Of a stretch of DNA of 32,949 nt, positions 1-9,750 are shown piece after piece. Location of the stretch: positions 1-32,949 of the forward strand of contig NZ_LEKM01000050.1 in the NCBI RefSeq assembly GCF_009761375.1, given 5' to 3'. The position numbers were made by a program, and so were the translations under genes. The notes under the pieces are model-generated. The model worked only from the letters and a program-made list of their open reading frames with translations. It did not search any database and was not told the DNA's origin. This DNA is from Ursidibacter arcticus (lineage in GTDB: Bacteria > Pseudomonadota > Gammaproteobacteria > Enterobacterales > Pasteurellaceae). Each line of letters starts with the position of its first letter. The stretch's first letter is position 1.

Positions 1-9
1 ATAAAACTG

Positions 10-172
10 CAGACTGATGACAAACCCCAATTTGTTGTATCCAATTAACGGACGCCAGCGTGGCGTCCCTACATAACAAAATAAAATCTGTTATTTTTCA
101 ATTGGTTATAACTTTCCTTGTAGGGACGCCACGCTGGCGTCCGAATGAAAAAAGACTTTGTCAATAATCTGA
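10..172. repeat. Small inverted-repeat intergenic element
   Basis: The left end reads CAGACTGATGACAAAC (10-25). The right end, read on the minus strand (about 154-170), gives a diverged copy, CAGATTATTGACAAAG, matching at 12 of 16 positions. Between them lies a perfect 24-base inverted repeat (49-72 and 120-143). The layout, terminal inverted repeats around a strong hairpin with no coding capacity, is that of a MITE or REP-like element. The same left-end 16-mer occurs at 32934-32949. I do not recognise a named family. Confidence 0.5.
49..143. repeat. 24-base perfect inverted repeat
   Basis: Arms 49-72 and 120-143 are exact reverse complements separated by 47 AT-rich bases. Each arm is itself nearly palindromic (GGACGCCA, three bases, TGGCGTCC), so each can also fold alone. 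The GC-rich arms stand out from the AT-rich surroundings. Confidence 0.85.
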
Positions 173-354
173 ACTCTCTCCCACTTGTGGGAGAGACAGC
201 TCAAAAATGCGTTCAGCAGTTTTGAGCAGAGAGAGGGCAAACAGGCGGTAACTTTTCATCAATTTTTAACAGACATTCCACTTTTTGCCCTCTCCCTGAT
301 TTGTCGTTCTAAACGAACGACAAACCTTTCCCTCTCCCGCAAGCGGGCGAGGGG
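173..354 (+). repeat. Five-hairpin dispersed repeat, copy A
   Basis: This stretch is repeated, in inverse orientation, at 16777-16963. It can form five consecutive hairpins: 176-195; 199-206 with 220-227; 231-241 with 284-294; 300-308 with 316-324; and 330-340 with 343-354. The loop of the third holds a degenerate uptake sequence (ACAGGCGGT, where copy B has the exact ACAAGCGGT). It lies just downstream of rep on the minus strand, so it may also help end rep transcripts. Open frames across it are not conserved in copy B and are not taken as genes. Confidence 0.8.
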
Positions 355-380
355 AATGTGCAACTGCTACATAATACCGC

Positions 381-2402
381 TTATTTCTTATTCGCCATCA
401 ATAATGCTCGTAAATTGGCGATATTACTTTCGGTTTTTTGCTGTTTTTGTTGTTCACTAAGCGGTGGTTTATTACGTTCCCATTGCAGATCATCTTGGGG
501 AAGTTCAAGCAGAAAACGGCTGACTTCAGGCTTTATAATCTCACCATACTGGCGGCGTTCTTTACACAAAGAGAAAGTTAAAGTTTGTTGAGCCCGAGTA
601 ATACCAACATAGGCTAAACGGCGCTCTTCTTCCACATTATCTTCATCAATGCTTGTTTGGTGGGGCAAAATGCCTTCTTCCATTCCAATTAAAAAAACGT
701 GGGGAAATTCTAAACCCTTTGAGGCGTGTAAAGTCATTAGCTGAACCTGATCGCTCTCATCGTCATCTTCCGAACGCTCCATCATATCGCGTAAAGTGAG
801 ATTAGTGACAGCTTGGTTCAAGCTCATCGGCTCATTGATTTCATCACCCTCTAGCATTTTTTGCACCCACTCAAACAGTGTTTGTACGTTACGGCTTTGC
901 ATTTCAGCAGCCTTGGGGGTAGTTGCTGTTTCATAGAGATAGGTTTCATACTGAATATGTGCCAACATCTCTTTAATTGCAGATTGTGGCTCCGATCTCA
1001 CCGCTTGATCAGCAAGCTCAACCACCCAACGAGCGAAATTCTGCAAGGCTTGATAAGGCTTTGGCGTTAAGCGTTGAATAAGTTCAAAATCAAAAATGGC
1101 TTCAAATAGGCTAACCTGTTTTTCGTTTGCCAATTGTCCTAATTTTTCTAACGTAGCTGCTCCAATTTCTCGCTTAGGCGTATTCACAATGCGTAAGAAC
1201 GCTGCATCATCATCTTGATTCACTAGCAAGCGTAAGTACGCCAACATATCTTTAATTTCTGTTTTAGCGAAAAACGATGTTCCTCCAGAAATTTTGTAGG
1301 GGATACGGTTTTGAATCAGCAATTTTTCTAATAAACGTGATTGATGATTGCCACGATATAAAATTGCATAATCTTTATATTTGGTTTTACGAGAATAGCG
1401 ATGAGCAATCAGCTCACCTACAATACGCTCTGCCTCAAACTCTTCATTTTTGGCTTCAATCACATTTAATTTCTCACCATCTCCTAGCTGTGAAAAGAGC
1501 CTTTTTTCAAAAAGGTGATCGTTGTTATCAATTAAAATGTTGGCACAATGCAAAATACGTTGGCTAGAACGATAGTTTTGTTCTAGTTTGATCACTTGTA
1601 ATTGTGGGAAATCGTGGCGAAGTCGCCCCATATTTTCAGGCCTTGCCCCCCGCCAAGAATAGATGGACTGATCATCATCGCCAACAACCGTAAAATTCCC
1701 TTGCTCACCCACAATCAATTTTATTAACTCATATTGGCTTGTATTGGTATCTTGATATTCATCCACCAACAAATAACGAATTTTCTGTTGCCAACGCTCC
1801 TTCGCTTCAGGAAACTGACGAAATAATAACGTGGGAAGCATAATTAAATCATCGAAATCTAACGCATTATAAGCCTTGATCTGATTTTGGTATTGTTGAT
1901 AAAAATGGGAAAATACACGCTCACGATCACTACTGGCAACCCCAACAACTTGCTCAGGCGAAAGCAGATCATTTTTCCAGTTTGAGATGGTATTTACTAG
2001 CTGTTTCAGTAGATCTTTATCTTCTGTTACCGTTTCTGGCAGAAGGTGTTTGAGCAATGCGATTTGATCGTGTTCATCAAACAGCGTCATTCCTGATTTA
2101 TAGCCAAGTAACTTATGCTCACGTTTGAGAATTTCAAACCCAAGTGTATGGAATGTAGAAATAGTTAGCCCTTTGCTCTTGTCTTTACCGATAGAATGTG
2201 CCACACGTTCTCGCATTTCACGAGCAGCTTTATTGGTAAAGGTAACAGCTGCAATCTGCTTTGGTGAATAACCGCAATGGGCAATAAGATGTGCAATTTT
2301 ATTGATGATAACCCTTGTTTTGCCCGAGCCAGCCCCTGCTAATACAAGGCAAGCCCCAGTAGTATATTCTACCGCTTGTTGTTGTTGAGCATTTAGTTTC
2401 AT
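381..2402 (-). CDS. rep: ATP-dependent DNA helicase Rep
   Basis: Superfamily 1A 3'-5' DNA helicase that helps replication forks past bound proteins and restarts stalled forks. The 673-residue protein has the same length as E. coli Rep. It shows Walker A (GAGSGKT, residues 23-29), the VTFTNKAA motif, Walker [19 protein letters not shown] (motif III), and the late motifs [10 protein letters not shown] and AYVGITRAQ. The start is an ATG at 2400-2402. An exact uptake sequence lies inside the gene (2371-2379). The gene diverges from recB with 134 bases between them. Rep is preferred over UvrD because of its length and the short C-terminus. Confidence 0.93.
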   Translation of the reverse strand: MKLNAQQQQAVEYTTGACLVLAGAGSGKTRVIINKIAHLIAHCGYSPKQIAAVTFTNKAAREMRERVAHSIGKDKSKGLTISTFHTLGFEILKREHKLLGYKSGMTLFDEHDQIALLKHLLPETVTEDKDLLKQLVNTISNWKNDLLSPEQVVGVASSDRERVFSHFYQQYQNQIKAYNALDFDDLIMLPTLLFRQFPEAKERWQQKIRYLLVDEYQDTNTSQYELIKLIVGEQGNFTVVGDDDQSIYSWRGARPENMGRLRHDFPQLQVIKLEQNYRSSQRILHCANILIDNNDHLFEKRLFSQLGDGEKLNVIEAKNEEFEAERIVGELIAHRYSRKTKYKDYAILYRGNHQSRLLEKLLIQNRIPYKISGGTSFFAKTEIKDMLAYLRLLVNQDDDAAFLRIVNTPKREIGAATLEKLGQLANEKQVSLFEAIFDFELIQRLTPKPYQALQNFARWVVELADQAVRSEPQSAIKEMLAHIQYETYLYETATTPKAAEMQSRNVQTLFEWVQKMLEGDEINEPMSLNQAVTNLTLRDMMERSEDDDESDQVQLMTLHASKGLEFPHVFLIGMEEGILPHQTSIDEDNVEEERRLAYVGITRAQQTLTFSLCKERRQYGEIIKPEVSRFLLELPQDDLQWERNKPPLSEQQKQQKTESNIANLRALLMANKK

Positions 2403-2440
2403 CTTATTACCCTTTATTTTTAACTATTATAAGCGGTGAG

Positions 2441-2468
2441 ATTGTAGTGATTTTTTGTAAATTGTCGA
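2441..2468 (-). promoter_or_regulatory. Probable rep promoter
   Basis: On the minus strand TCGACA (2463-2468) and TACAAT (2441-2446) are separated by 16 bases, a good sigma-70 match about 40 bases upstream of the rep start. A second TATAAT-like string lies closer to the gene. Confidence 0.5.
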
Positions 2469-2474
2469 ATAAAA

Positions 2475-2503
2475 CTGACCGCTTGCCATTTGAGTGGTAA
2501 AAT
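2475..2503 (+). promoter_or_regulatory. Possible recB promoter
   Basis: CTGACC (2475-2480) and TAAAAT (2498-2503) are 17 bases apart, 33 bases before the recB ATG. The -35 box matches at four of six positions and overlaps a USS-like string on the opposite strand. Confidence 0.35.
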
Positions 2504-2536
2504 TTAGCACATTGTTCCCTTTGTTTTTTAGACGCT

Positions 2537-5500
2537 ATGCAAACACTAGATCCTATTTCATTACCCCTTGATCGTTCTTGTTTAATTGAAGCCTCCGCAG
2601 GTACAGGAAAAACCTACACAATGGCCAACCTATATTTGCGTTTGCTACTTGGAGTGGGTTGTGAGCCACTAATGGTGGAGCAAATTTTGGTGGTAACTTT
2701 TACCAAAGCAGCAACGCAAGAATTACGAGATCGTATTCGTAAAAATTTAGGAAAATTTGCTGAAATAGTGCGTAATCCAACGTCCCCCAAAAACCGTCAG
2801 ACCTTTATAGATGAGCCTTTTTTTGCTCAACTTTATGAGCAAGTTCAACACAATGAGCAAGAAGCCCTACTACGTTTAAAAGTCGCAGAACAAGATATCG
2901 ATCTTGCCAGTATTTTTACTATTGATAGCTTTTGCCAAAAGATGCTCTTTCAGTTTGCGTTTGATTCGGGCGTACGTTTTGATATTGATTTACAAACCGA
3001 TGAATCAGAATTATTAAGACGTTTAAGTGAAGAAACGTGGCGAGAGCTTTTTTATACCAGTGATCTGCAAGAAACCAAATTGATCGCAGAACTGCTAATT
3101 AGCCCAAATTCAGCATTAAGAAATGTAAAACATCTTTTATCAGGTTTGCTACCTGAGCTTACCCCAGAACAACAAGCATTTTTAAGCTCCGATTATGTTG
3201 CACAAGCGGCAGCTTTAGCCAAATTTATTGCAAATTGTAAAAGCTATTGGCAAGAAAACTATAATGAGATTATTTCCCCTATTCAGCAGATTTTAGCCTT
3301 ACAGCAACAGGGGCAAATTAAAGTACTTGATGGACGAAGTTACAAAGAAGATAGCTTATTAAATAAATGGCTGCCAGCCCTTGAGCAGTGGGCGAATAGC
3401 GAAAGTTTAGATTTCCCGACCGAATTAAAATATTTTTCGCAATCTCATTTGGCGGAAAAAACCAGTAAAGGAGCAGATACCCCTAAAAATACGCATTTTA
3501 GTGCGATTGATGAGATGATTTCGACTTATCAGCAGACCTTTGCTAATACGCAAAACGAGATCAAAACAAAACTGCTCTACCGCTATTTCAATCACTTAAA
3601 TCAAAAATTGCAGGCATTTAAAAACAGCCATTCGCAGAAAAACTTTTCTGATATGTTGCACTATTTTTATCACGCTTTGTATGGAAAAAATGGCAAACAG
3701 CTTGCTGAAAAAATTCGCCAACAATACACTTTTGCGATGATTGATGAATCACAAGATACCGATCAAATCCAATATCAGATCTTTAAACAGATTTTTATGA
3801 TGTCGGAAAAACCAAGTGGCTTTATTATGATTGGCGATCCAAAGCAGTCGATCTATAAATTTCGTGGGGCAGATATTTTTTCTTATTTAGACGCATCAGA
3901 AGAAGTTAGCGAAAAATTTACCCTACCGAAAAATTGGCGTTCTTTGCCTGAAGTGGTGGATTTTGTAAATCAACTATTTCTTTTTAAATCAACGGAATAC
4001 GGTTCTCCGTTTATTTATCCTGAAATTACATTTTTACCCGTAGAAAGCGAAGAAACAAAAAGTCATTTATGTGAAGGGCAACACGCCATCAATTTTTATC
4101 TCCACCCGAAAAAGTGCGAAGTTGCCGAGCAATGTGCAGAACAAATTGCGACACAACTGATTGCTGCACAGCGAGGGGAATTATTTGTTGCTGAGCAGAA
4201 AATCAGTGAAGATGAACAAGGTAATCAACAAAAACAACTTATTTCTCGTACTTTACAACCGAAAGATATTGCGATTCTAGTCCGCTCTCATTCCGATGCA
4301 GCCCAAATACAACAAGCACTGGCAAAACGTAACATTCAATCGGTGTTTTTATCGGAAAGATCTTCCGTATATCAAACCCAAGAAGCTGCAGATTTATTGT
4401 TAATTCTCACCGCTTGTTTAAATCCGTTGCATCAAAAATCAGTGCTTGCCGCCATCGGTTGTGGCTTGTGGGGGCTAGATTCAAATGAAATTTATCAACT
4501 GAAACATTCTGAAGAGCGTTGGGATAATTGCGTAGAATCCTTCATTCACTATCAGCAAATTTGGCAACAACAGGGTATTCTGCCGATGTTACATCAGCTT
4601 TATATTCAACAACTGCTTGAGCGAGTTAGAATGAGTGTAAATGCGGATCGCCGTATTACCAATATGCTCCATTTAGCTGAATTATTACAAGAGCGAATGG
4701 AAACTGCCGAAAATGAATCTAGCTTGTTACGTTGGTTTGCTCAACAGATTGAAGAACCTGATGCGAATGATGAACAAATTCTCCGCTTAGAAAGTGAAGA
4801 AGATTTAGTAAAAATCATCACAATTCATAAATCTAAAGGGTTGGAATACCCAGTGGTTTGGCTACCATTTTTAGGCAAAACCAATAAAGGTGCGGATACG
4901 CCTTCCTTAGCGATTTATCGTAATCAAGACAAACAGCAAGTTTGGTTGCTCGGTGAGCAAGATGACGACATCAAAAATTTACGCAATAACGAAGAATATG
5001 CGGAAGAGCTCCGCTTACTTTATGTCGCATTAACGCGTGCCAAATATCAACTCCATTTAATGTTGCCTGAAGAATGGACGGCAAGTTGGAGTGCAATGCA
5101 CTATGTGCTGACCGATGGAAATATCAGCAAAGACACTAAAACCGAAGAATGCTTAGCCCGCAAAGGTATTCTGAAAAATGTCATCAAGTTAAATGAATTG
5201 AGCGAAGTAACGAAGTGGACTAAAACAGCGGAAACACAATCTACCACACCACAAGCACGAGTATTCAAGACCAAAATTAACGAAAGTGGCTTAATTACCA
5301 GCTTTACGGCTCTTCAAGCTCAAAATGAACGTTTGCAAAATAGAGAGCAAAAACTACCGCTTGTGAGGCTATCTGATGACGCACTAGACTACGATAGTGC
5401 GACTGTGCCTGATATATCATTTGATGAAACTGGCGTAGAACAAGCAACAGAGCAAGCCCTCAGCCCGTATCAATTCCCTCATAGCACCAAAGTGGGTAAT

Positions 5501-6160
5501 TTGTTACACAGCTATTTTGAATTGCTAGATTTTACTCAACCTATTGATATTGAAAGCATTCAAACACTATGCGAACAACTAAATTTATCAGTTGAATGGA
5601 TTGAGCCAACACAGCAATGGCTAACACAAGTGCTAAATACGCCATTTTGCGATCAAGCATTCAAGTTATCAGATATTCCAACACAAAAACGCTTGAATGA
5701 ATGGCAATTCTACTTACGCTTGCGGAATAAAACTGCGTTACCTAAGTTAAATACATTACTTAAACAGTACAGCCCTTTTGAGCATTTACCCGATTTGCAA
5801 TTACCTCAATTAGAAGGCTTTGTGCGTGGTTTTATTGACTGTATTGTGGAGCATCAAGGAAAGTACTATCTACTGGATTACAAATCGAACTTCTTAGGTA
5901 TATTTGAACAAGATTACACCCAAGACCGCCTTGCAAAAACAATGATACAGTTCCGTTATGATTTACAGTATTTACTTTACACCCTAGCTTTCCACCGTTA
6001 TTTACGCTCTCGTTTAGGCAAAAACTACGACTATCAGCGAGATTTTGGCGGCGTGGCTTATCTCTTTCTTAGAGCAATGAATGAAGAAACTCAAAATGGC
6101 GTGTTTTTTGATAAGCCGAGTATGGCGTTAATTTCTGCTTTAGATGAGCTATTTGACTAA
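2537..6160 (+). CDS. recB: Exodeoxyribonuclease V subunit beta (RecB)
   Basis: 3'-5' helicase and nuclease subunit of RecBCD, which resects double-strand breaks and loads RecA at Chi sites. The 1207 residues comprise an N-terminal SF1 helicase with Walker A ASAGTGKT (19-26), VTFTKAATQELRDRI, DESQDTDQ, IGDPKQSIYKFRGAD, HKSKGLEYPVVW and LYVALTRAK, then a C-terminal nuclease domain with GNLLHSYFE, GFIDC and LLDYKSN, the metal-binding His, Asp, Asp and Lys set of this family. All look intact. The start ATG is supported by alignment of TLDP...LIEASAGTGKT with E. coli RecB, although no Shine-Dalgarno sequence is visible. Two exact uptake sequences lie inside the gene (4409-4417, 5356-5364). recD, often next to recB, is absent here; tnpB follows instead. 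Confidence 0.95.
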   Translation: MQTLDPISLPLDRSCLIEASAGTGKTYTMANLYLRLLLGVGCEPLMVEQILVVTFTKAATQELRDRIRKNLGKFAEIVRNPTSPKNRQTFIDEPFFAQLYEQVQHNEQEALLRLKVAEQDIDLASIFTIDSFCQKMLFQFAFDSGVRFDIDLQTDESELLRRLSEETWRELFYTSDLQETKLIAELLISPNSALRNVKHLLSGLLPELTPEQQAFLSSDYVAQAAALAKFIANCKSYWQENYNEIISPIQQILALQQQGQIKVLDGRSYKEDSLLNKWLPALEQWANSESLDFPTELKYFSQSHLAEKTSKGADTPKNTHFSAIDEMISTYQQTFANTQNEIKTKLLYRYFNHLNQKLQAFKNSHSQKNFSDMLHYFYHALYGKNGKQLAEKIRQQYTFAMIDESQDTDQIQYQIFKQIFMMSEKPSGFIMIGDPKQSIYKFRGADIFSYLDASEEVSEKFTLPKNWRSLPEVVDFVNQLFLFKSTEYGSPFIYPEITFLPVESEETKSHLCEGQHAINFYLHPKKCEVAEQCAEQIATQLIAAQRGELFVAEQKISEDEQGNQQKQLISRTLQPKDIAILVRSHSDAAQIQQALAKRNIQSVFLSERSSVYQTQEAADLLLILTACLNPLHQKSVLAAIGCGLWGLDSNEIYQLKHSEERWDNCVESFIHYQQIWQQQGILPMLHQLYIQQLLERVRMSVNADRRITNMLHLAELLQERMETAENESSLLRWFAQQIEEPDANDEQILRLESEEDLVKIITIHKSKGLEYPVVWLPFLGKTNKGADTPSLAIYRNQDKQQVWLLGEQDDDIKNLRNNEEYAEELRLLYVALTRAKYQLHLMLPEEWTASWSAMHYVLTDGNISKDTKTEECLARKGILKNVIKLNELSEVTKWTKTAETQSTTPQARVFKTKINESGLITSFTALQAQNERLQNREQKLPLVRLSDDALDYDSATVPDISFDETGVEQATEQALSPYQFPHSTKVGNLLHSYFELLDFTQPIDIESIQTLCEQLNLSVEWIEPTQQWLTQVLNTPFCDQAFKLSDIPTQKRLNEWQFYLRLRNKTALPKLNTLLKQYSPFEHLPDLQLPQLEGFVRGFIDCIVEHQGKYYLLDYKSNFLGIFEQDYTQDRLAKTMIQFRYDLQYLLYTLAFHRYLRSRLGKNYDYQRDFGGVAYLFLRAMNEETQNGVFFDKPSMALISALDELFD

Positions 6161-6173
6161 TCTAATGAAAATC

Positions 6174-6200
6174 CCCTAGATTCGCTTAGTAAATCTAGGG
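6174..6200 (+). terminator. Hairpin after recB
   Basis: CCCTAGATT (6174-6182) pairs perfectly with AATCTAGGG (6192-6200), followed by TATTTT. It starts 14 bases after the recB stop and may be a weak terminator. It could instead belong to the left end of the following IS200/IS605-like element, whose ends carry hairpins. Confidence 0.45.
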
Positions 6201-6276
6201 TATTTTCAGCACGTTTATATGACTCACGCAGTAAGAAAAACAAAAAACTGCTTGAAGCAGTTAAGGTGGTCTTAGA

Positions 6277-7443
6277 ATGACAGCTATTCGGGGACACGTT
6301 ATCGAACTTAAGCCAAACAACAAACAAGCGACTTACTTTGCAAAGGCTTGCGGTGTCGCACGTCTTGCCTATAATTGGGCATTAGCAGAATGGCAACGTC
6401 AGTATGAAGCTGATAAAAATTATCGTGATGATTGTTTAGCTAAAGACATACCAATTGATGAAACCAAACTCAATAAACCATCACAAGGCAAACTAAGAAA
6501 ACAGCTAAATAGCATAAAAAGACAACAATTTCCCTTTATGCTTGAAGTAACTAAATGCAGTCCGCAACTTGCGATTATACAATTAGGCGATGCCTTTAAA
6601 CGCTTTTTTAAAGGCGAAAGCAAATACCCACAATTTAGAAAGAAAGGCGTAAATGATAGATTTAGTCTATCCAACGACCAATTTAAACTCAAAACCATCA
6701 ATAACAAACCACACATTCAAATCCCAAATTTAGGTTTGGTAAGAATGTGTGAAAACTTACGCCATCAAGGGAAAATGTTATCCGCCAAAGTCTTTAAACA
6801 AGGCGAAAAATGGTTTGTAAGTATTGCGGTAGAATTATCAGAAGTTGTAAAACCCAAACCTAAAACAGGTAAACACGTTGGTTTAGATTTAGGCATTACC
6901 GATTTAGCCACGCTATCAGACGGTACAAAAATCAAAGCACCAAAACCTCTTAAACATAAACTTAAAAAATTACAACGACTAAGCCGACAACTTAGCCGTA
7001 AACAAAAAGGCTCAAGCAATCGCACCAAAGCGAAAACCAAGCTATCACGATTGCATTATCAAATAGGTTGTATGCGTAAAGACTTTTTACACAAACTAAC
7101 CACTCATTTGATAAAAGCCTATGACACCATCGCCATTGAAGATTTGAATGTCAAAGGTATGGTAAAAAATCGTAAACTGTCTAGGTCTATCAATGACTTA
7201 GGTTTTTACGAATTGAAACGCCAATTAATTTACAAGGCTAATCAATTTGGCAAAACCATTAAATCTGTTGATAGATTTTATCCAAGTAGTAAAACGTGTT
7301 CCTGTTGCGGACATAAGGTTGAAAGTTTACCTTTATCAATGCGTAAATGGACGTGTCAAAGTTGCAATACGGTGCATGACAGAGATATTAACGCAAGCAT
7401 TAATATCTTAAATAATGCAACAAAGGTTTTAACGATAACTTAA
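6277..7443 (+). CDS. tnpB: TnpB RNA-guided endonuclease (IS200/IS605 family)
   Basis: TnpB proteins are RNA-guided DNA nucleases, ancestors of Cas12, that help keep IS200/IS605 elements in the genome. The 388 residues look complete: N-terminal helix-turn-helix-like start, RuvC motif I GLDLGITD (Asp204), motif II IAIEDLNVKGM (Glu288), zinc ribbon C341-x2-C344 and C360-x2-C363, and motif III HDRDINAS (Asp370). All catalytic and zinc ligands are present, so activity is plausible. AAGGTGG lies 9 bases before the ATG. The element sits between recB and prlC. The base composition is not obviously unlike its neighbours, so acquisition may be old or from a relative. Confidence 0.92.
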   Translation: MTAIRGHVIELKPNNKQATYFAKACGVARLAYNWALAEWQRQYEADKNYRDDCLAKDIPIDETKLNKPSQGKLRKQLNSIKRQQFPFMLEVTKCSPQLAIIQLGDAFKRFFKGESKYPQFRKKGVNDRFSLSNDQFKLKTINNKPHIQIPNLGLVRMCENLRHQGKMLSAKVFKQGEKWFVSIAVELSEVVKPKPKTGKHVGLDLGITDLATLSDGTKIKAPKPLKHKLKKLQRLSRQLSRKQKGSSNRTKAKTKLSRLHYQIGCMRKDFLHKLTTHLIKAYDTIAIEDLNVKGMVKNRKLSRSINDLGFYELKRQLIYKANQFGKTIKSVDRFYPSSKTCSCCGHKVESLPLSMRKWTCQSCNTVHDRDINASINILNNATKVLTIT

Positions 7444-7560
7444 TCGTTAAAAAGGCGGTGAGTTCCACCGTGTCAGCCTATGGAGCTTATGTAAGTCTTA
7501 AGTCAAATGACAAGAGCAACGAGCGATGAAGTAGGAAGAAAACGCTAAATTTGCTCTTGA
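7444..7560 (+). ncRNA. Candidate omega RNA scaffold of tnpB
   Basis: In this family the guide RNA (omega RNA) is read from the 3' end of tnpB and the right end of the element. Here the flank folds well: CGGTG (7456-7460) with CACCG (7466-7470), and an outer stem CAAGAGCAA (7511-7519) with TTGCTCTTG (7551-7559) enclosing AGCG (7522-7525) with CGCT (7543-7546). If the scaffold ends near 7560, the guide would start just beyond it, around 7560-7600. The 5' start probably lies within tnpB; the exact limits cannot be set from this sequence. Confidence 0.5.
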
Positions 7561-7637
7561 GTAGATTTAGGTAGGTTTTTTGGAACGGATTCTATTTGCC
7601 TATTACACCTATTACATCATTATTTTAGGTTGCTTTA

Positions 7638-9668
7638 TTAAGCAATTCCCTTATGACGCAATAACGCATCTAAGGTTGGTTTGCGTCCACGAAAACGTTC
7701 AAACAGCACCATTGGTTCTTCTGAACCACCACGCGTTAAGATATTTTGTAAGAAAGATTCGCCGACTTCTCGACTAAAAATCCCTTCTTCTTCAAAGCGG
7801 GAGAAAGCATCTGCCGAAAGCACTTCTGCCCATAAATAGCTGTAATAACCTGCTGCATATCCACCTGCGAAGATATGTCCGAAACTGTGCGGAGTACGCA
7901 CGAAAGTTGGAATTTCTACTACTGCAACCTGTGCTTTTACTTCTCTTAACGTATCTAATAACAAATTCTCTCTCGGTTTAGCTAAATGTAAACGGAAATC
8001 AAAGATGCCGAATTCTAGCTGACGTAAAACAAACATCGCTGCTTGGAAGTTTTTCGCTTTAAGTAGCTGTGTTAGTTTATCTTTCGGCAGTGGTTCGCCC
8101 GTTTCATAATGTCCTGAAATAAATGCCAACGCATCTTCTTCCCAGCACCAGTTTTCTAAGAATTGGCTTGGTAATTCTACTGCGTCCCAAGGTACTCCGT
8201 TGATCCCAGCAACATCACCGACATCAATTTCAGTTAGCATATGATGAATACCGTGTCCGAACTCGTGGAATAGCGTAGTGACTTCATCGTGAGTAAAGAG
8301 TGCAGGTTTATTCCCAATCGGTTTATTAAAGTTACAGGTTAAATATGCCACTGGTTTTTGTAATGAACCATCTGCTAAACGTTTTTGGTTGATACAATCG
8401 TCCATCCACGCACCACCACGTTTATGTTCTCTTGCATACAGATCAAGATAGAATGAACCACGCAAGCGGTCAGTTTCATCAAAAATATTGAAAAAACGTA
8501 CGCTTTCGTGATAGCTATCAAACTCTTTTTGCTCAACGACTTTCATTCCAAAGATGCGTTTTACTAATTCAAATAACCCTGAAAGTACACGTTCTTCTGG
8601 GAAATACGGACGAAGTTCTTCATCGTTAATCGCATAAAGTGCTTGTTTTTGTTTTTCACTATAAAAAGCAATATCCCAAGGTTGAAGATCGTCCATTCCA
8701 TATTCTTGTTTTGCAAAGGCTTTTAGCTCTGCTAACTCTTTTTGACCTTGTGCTTTTGAACGGTTGGCTAACCCTTCTAAAAAATCCACGACTTGTTTTG
8801 GATTTTCTGCCATTTTGGTGGCTAATGAATAATCTGCATAGGTTTCAAAGCCTAACAGATTCGCTAACTCTAAACGTAGTTTTAGGGTTTCATCAATAAT
8901 TGCACTATTATCCCATTTTCCTGCATTTGGACCTTGATCTGACGCTCTCGTATTAAAGGCTTCATACATTTGCTGACGTAGCTCACGATTTTCACAGTAG
9001 GTCATTACTGGTAGATAGCTTGGAAATTCAAGGGTAAAACGATAACCTTTTTTACCTTTACTTTCAGCATCTAATTTAGCAGCTTCAAGGGCGGATTGAG
9101 GTAAGCCTACTAATTCAGCCTCACTTTCAATTAAGATTTCCCAACCCATTGTGGCATCTAACACGTTATTGCTAAATTTTGAGCTGAGTTCGGATAAACG
9201 CATTGAGATCTCACCGTAGCGTTTTTGTTGTTCCGCAGGTAATGAAATGCCTGATAGTTCAAAATCACGCAAGCTATTTTCGATCGCTTTTTTCTGTGCT
9301 AAAGAGTAATTTGCAAATTCAGGGCTATTTTTTAATTTTAAATAGCCTTGATATAACCCTTGATGTTGCCCAACCCAAGTGCTGTATTCAGATAATAATG
9401 GTAAACAAGCTTGGTAAGCATCACGCAATTCTGGGCTGTTTTTCACTGAGTTTAAATGCCCCACAGGCGACCAAGCACGAGATAATTTATCCCCCGTCAT
9501 CGCTTGTGGCATATAGAAGTTTTCCCAAGTTGGTTGTGCTATTTGAGAAACTTGCTCAATGGTTTCTCGACACTGTTGAATGAGCTGCTCAATAGCAGGT
9601 TGAATATGCTCAGGTTTAATTGCTGAAAATTGTGGTAAACCTGTTGCATTTAAAAGTGGATTCGACAT
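7638..9668 (-). CDS. prlC: Oligopeptidase A (M3 zinc metallopeptidase)
   Basis: Cytoplasmic zinc endopeptidase that degrades short peptides, including cleaved signal peptides. At 676 residues it is close to E. coli PrlC/OpdA. The zinc motif HEFGHGIHH is present in the C-terminal half, followed by the conserved VELPSQFLENW segment that carries the third ligand Glu. The C-terminal GYAAGYYSYLWAEVLSADAF stretch is typical of M3 enzymes. AAGGAAATAAGT precedes the ATG. It is a single gene, divergent from yghU. A small hairpin (TTGCTT/AAGCAA) overlaps its stop codon. Confidence 0.94.
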   Translation of the reverse strand: MSNPLLNATGLPQFSAIKPEHIQPAIEQLIQQCRETIEQVSQIAQPTWENFYMPQAMTGDKLSRAWSPVGHLNSVKNSPELRDAYQACLPLLSEYSTWVGQHQGLYQGYLKLKNSPEFANYSLAQKKAIENSLRDFELSGISLPAEQQKRYGEISMRLSELSSKFSNNVLDATMGWEILIESEAELVGLPQSALEAAKLDAESKGKKGYRFTLEFPSYLPVMTYCENRELRQQMYEAFNTRASDQGPNAGKWDNSAIIDETLKLRLELANLLGFETYADYSLATKMAENPKQVVDFLEGLANRSKAQGQKELAELKAFAKQEYGMDDLQPWDIAFYSEKQKQALYAINDEELRPYFPEERVLSGLFELVKRIFGMKVVEQKEFDSYHESVRFFNIFDETDRLRGSFYLDLYAREHKRGGAWMDDCINQKRLADGSLQKPVAYLTCNFNKPIGNKPALFTHDEVTTLFHEFGHGIHHMLTEIDVGDVAGINGVPWDAVELPSQFLENWCWEEDALAFISGHYETGEPLPKDKLTQLLKAKNFQAAMFVLRQLEFGIFDFRLHLAKPRENLLLDTLREVKAQVAVVEIPTFVRTPHSFGHIFAGGYAAGYYSYLWAEVLSADAFSRFEEEGIFSREVGESFLQNILTRGGSEEPMVLFERFRGRKPTLDALLRHKGIA

Positions 9669-9750
9669 ACTTATTTCCTTTAATCATAATGAAGTAAAAG
9701 TGCCAGATAGTTTGGGGATATTTCACGAAATATCAAGGAAAATTTACAAA

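Larger units (their letters stand above)
6201..7580 (+). mobile_element. IS200/IS605-like element with tnpB only
   Basis: An intact tnpB with a structured 3' flank sits between recB and prlC. No TnpA (Y1 or serine transposase) is present, so it looks like a tnpB-only (IS1341-like) element that would need TnpA from elsewhere. The ends are not defined: the left end should lie between the recB stop and 6277, the right end near 7560-7580. No target duplication is expected for this family. A second small hairpin (6246-6253 with 6255-6262) lies just ahead of the tnpB ribosome binding site. Confidence 0.6.

Noticed and set aside
185-591. Plus-strand open frames of 91 and 77 residues over copy A and the end of rep
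   Set aside because: They lie in the repeat or antisense to rep, have low-complexity content and are not kept in copy B.
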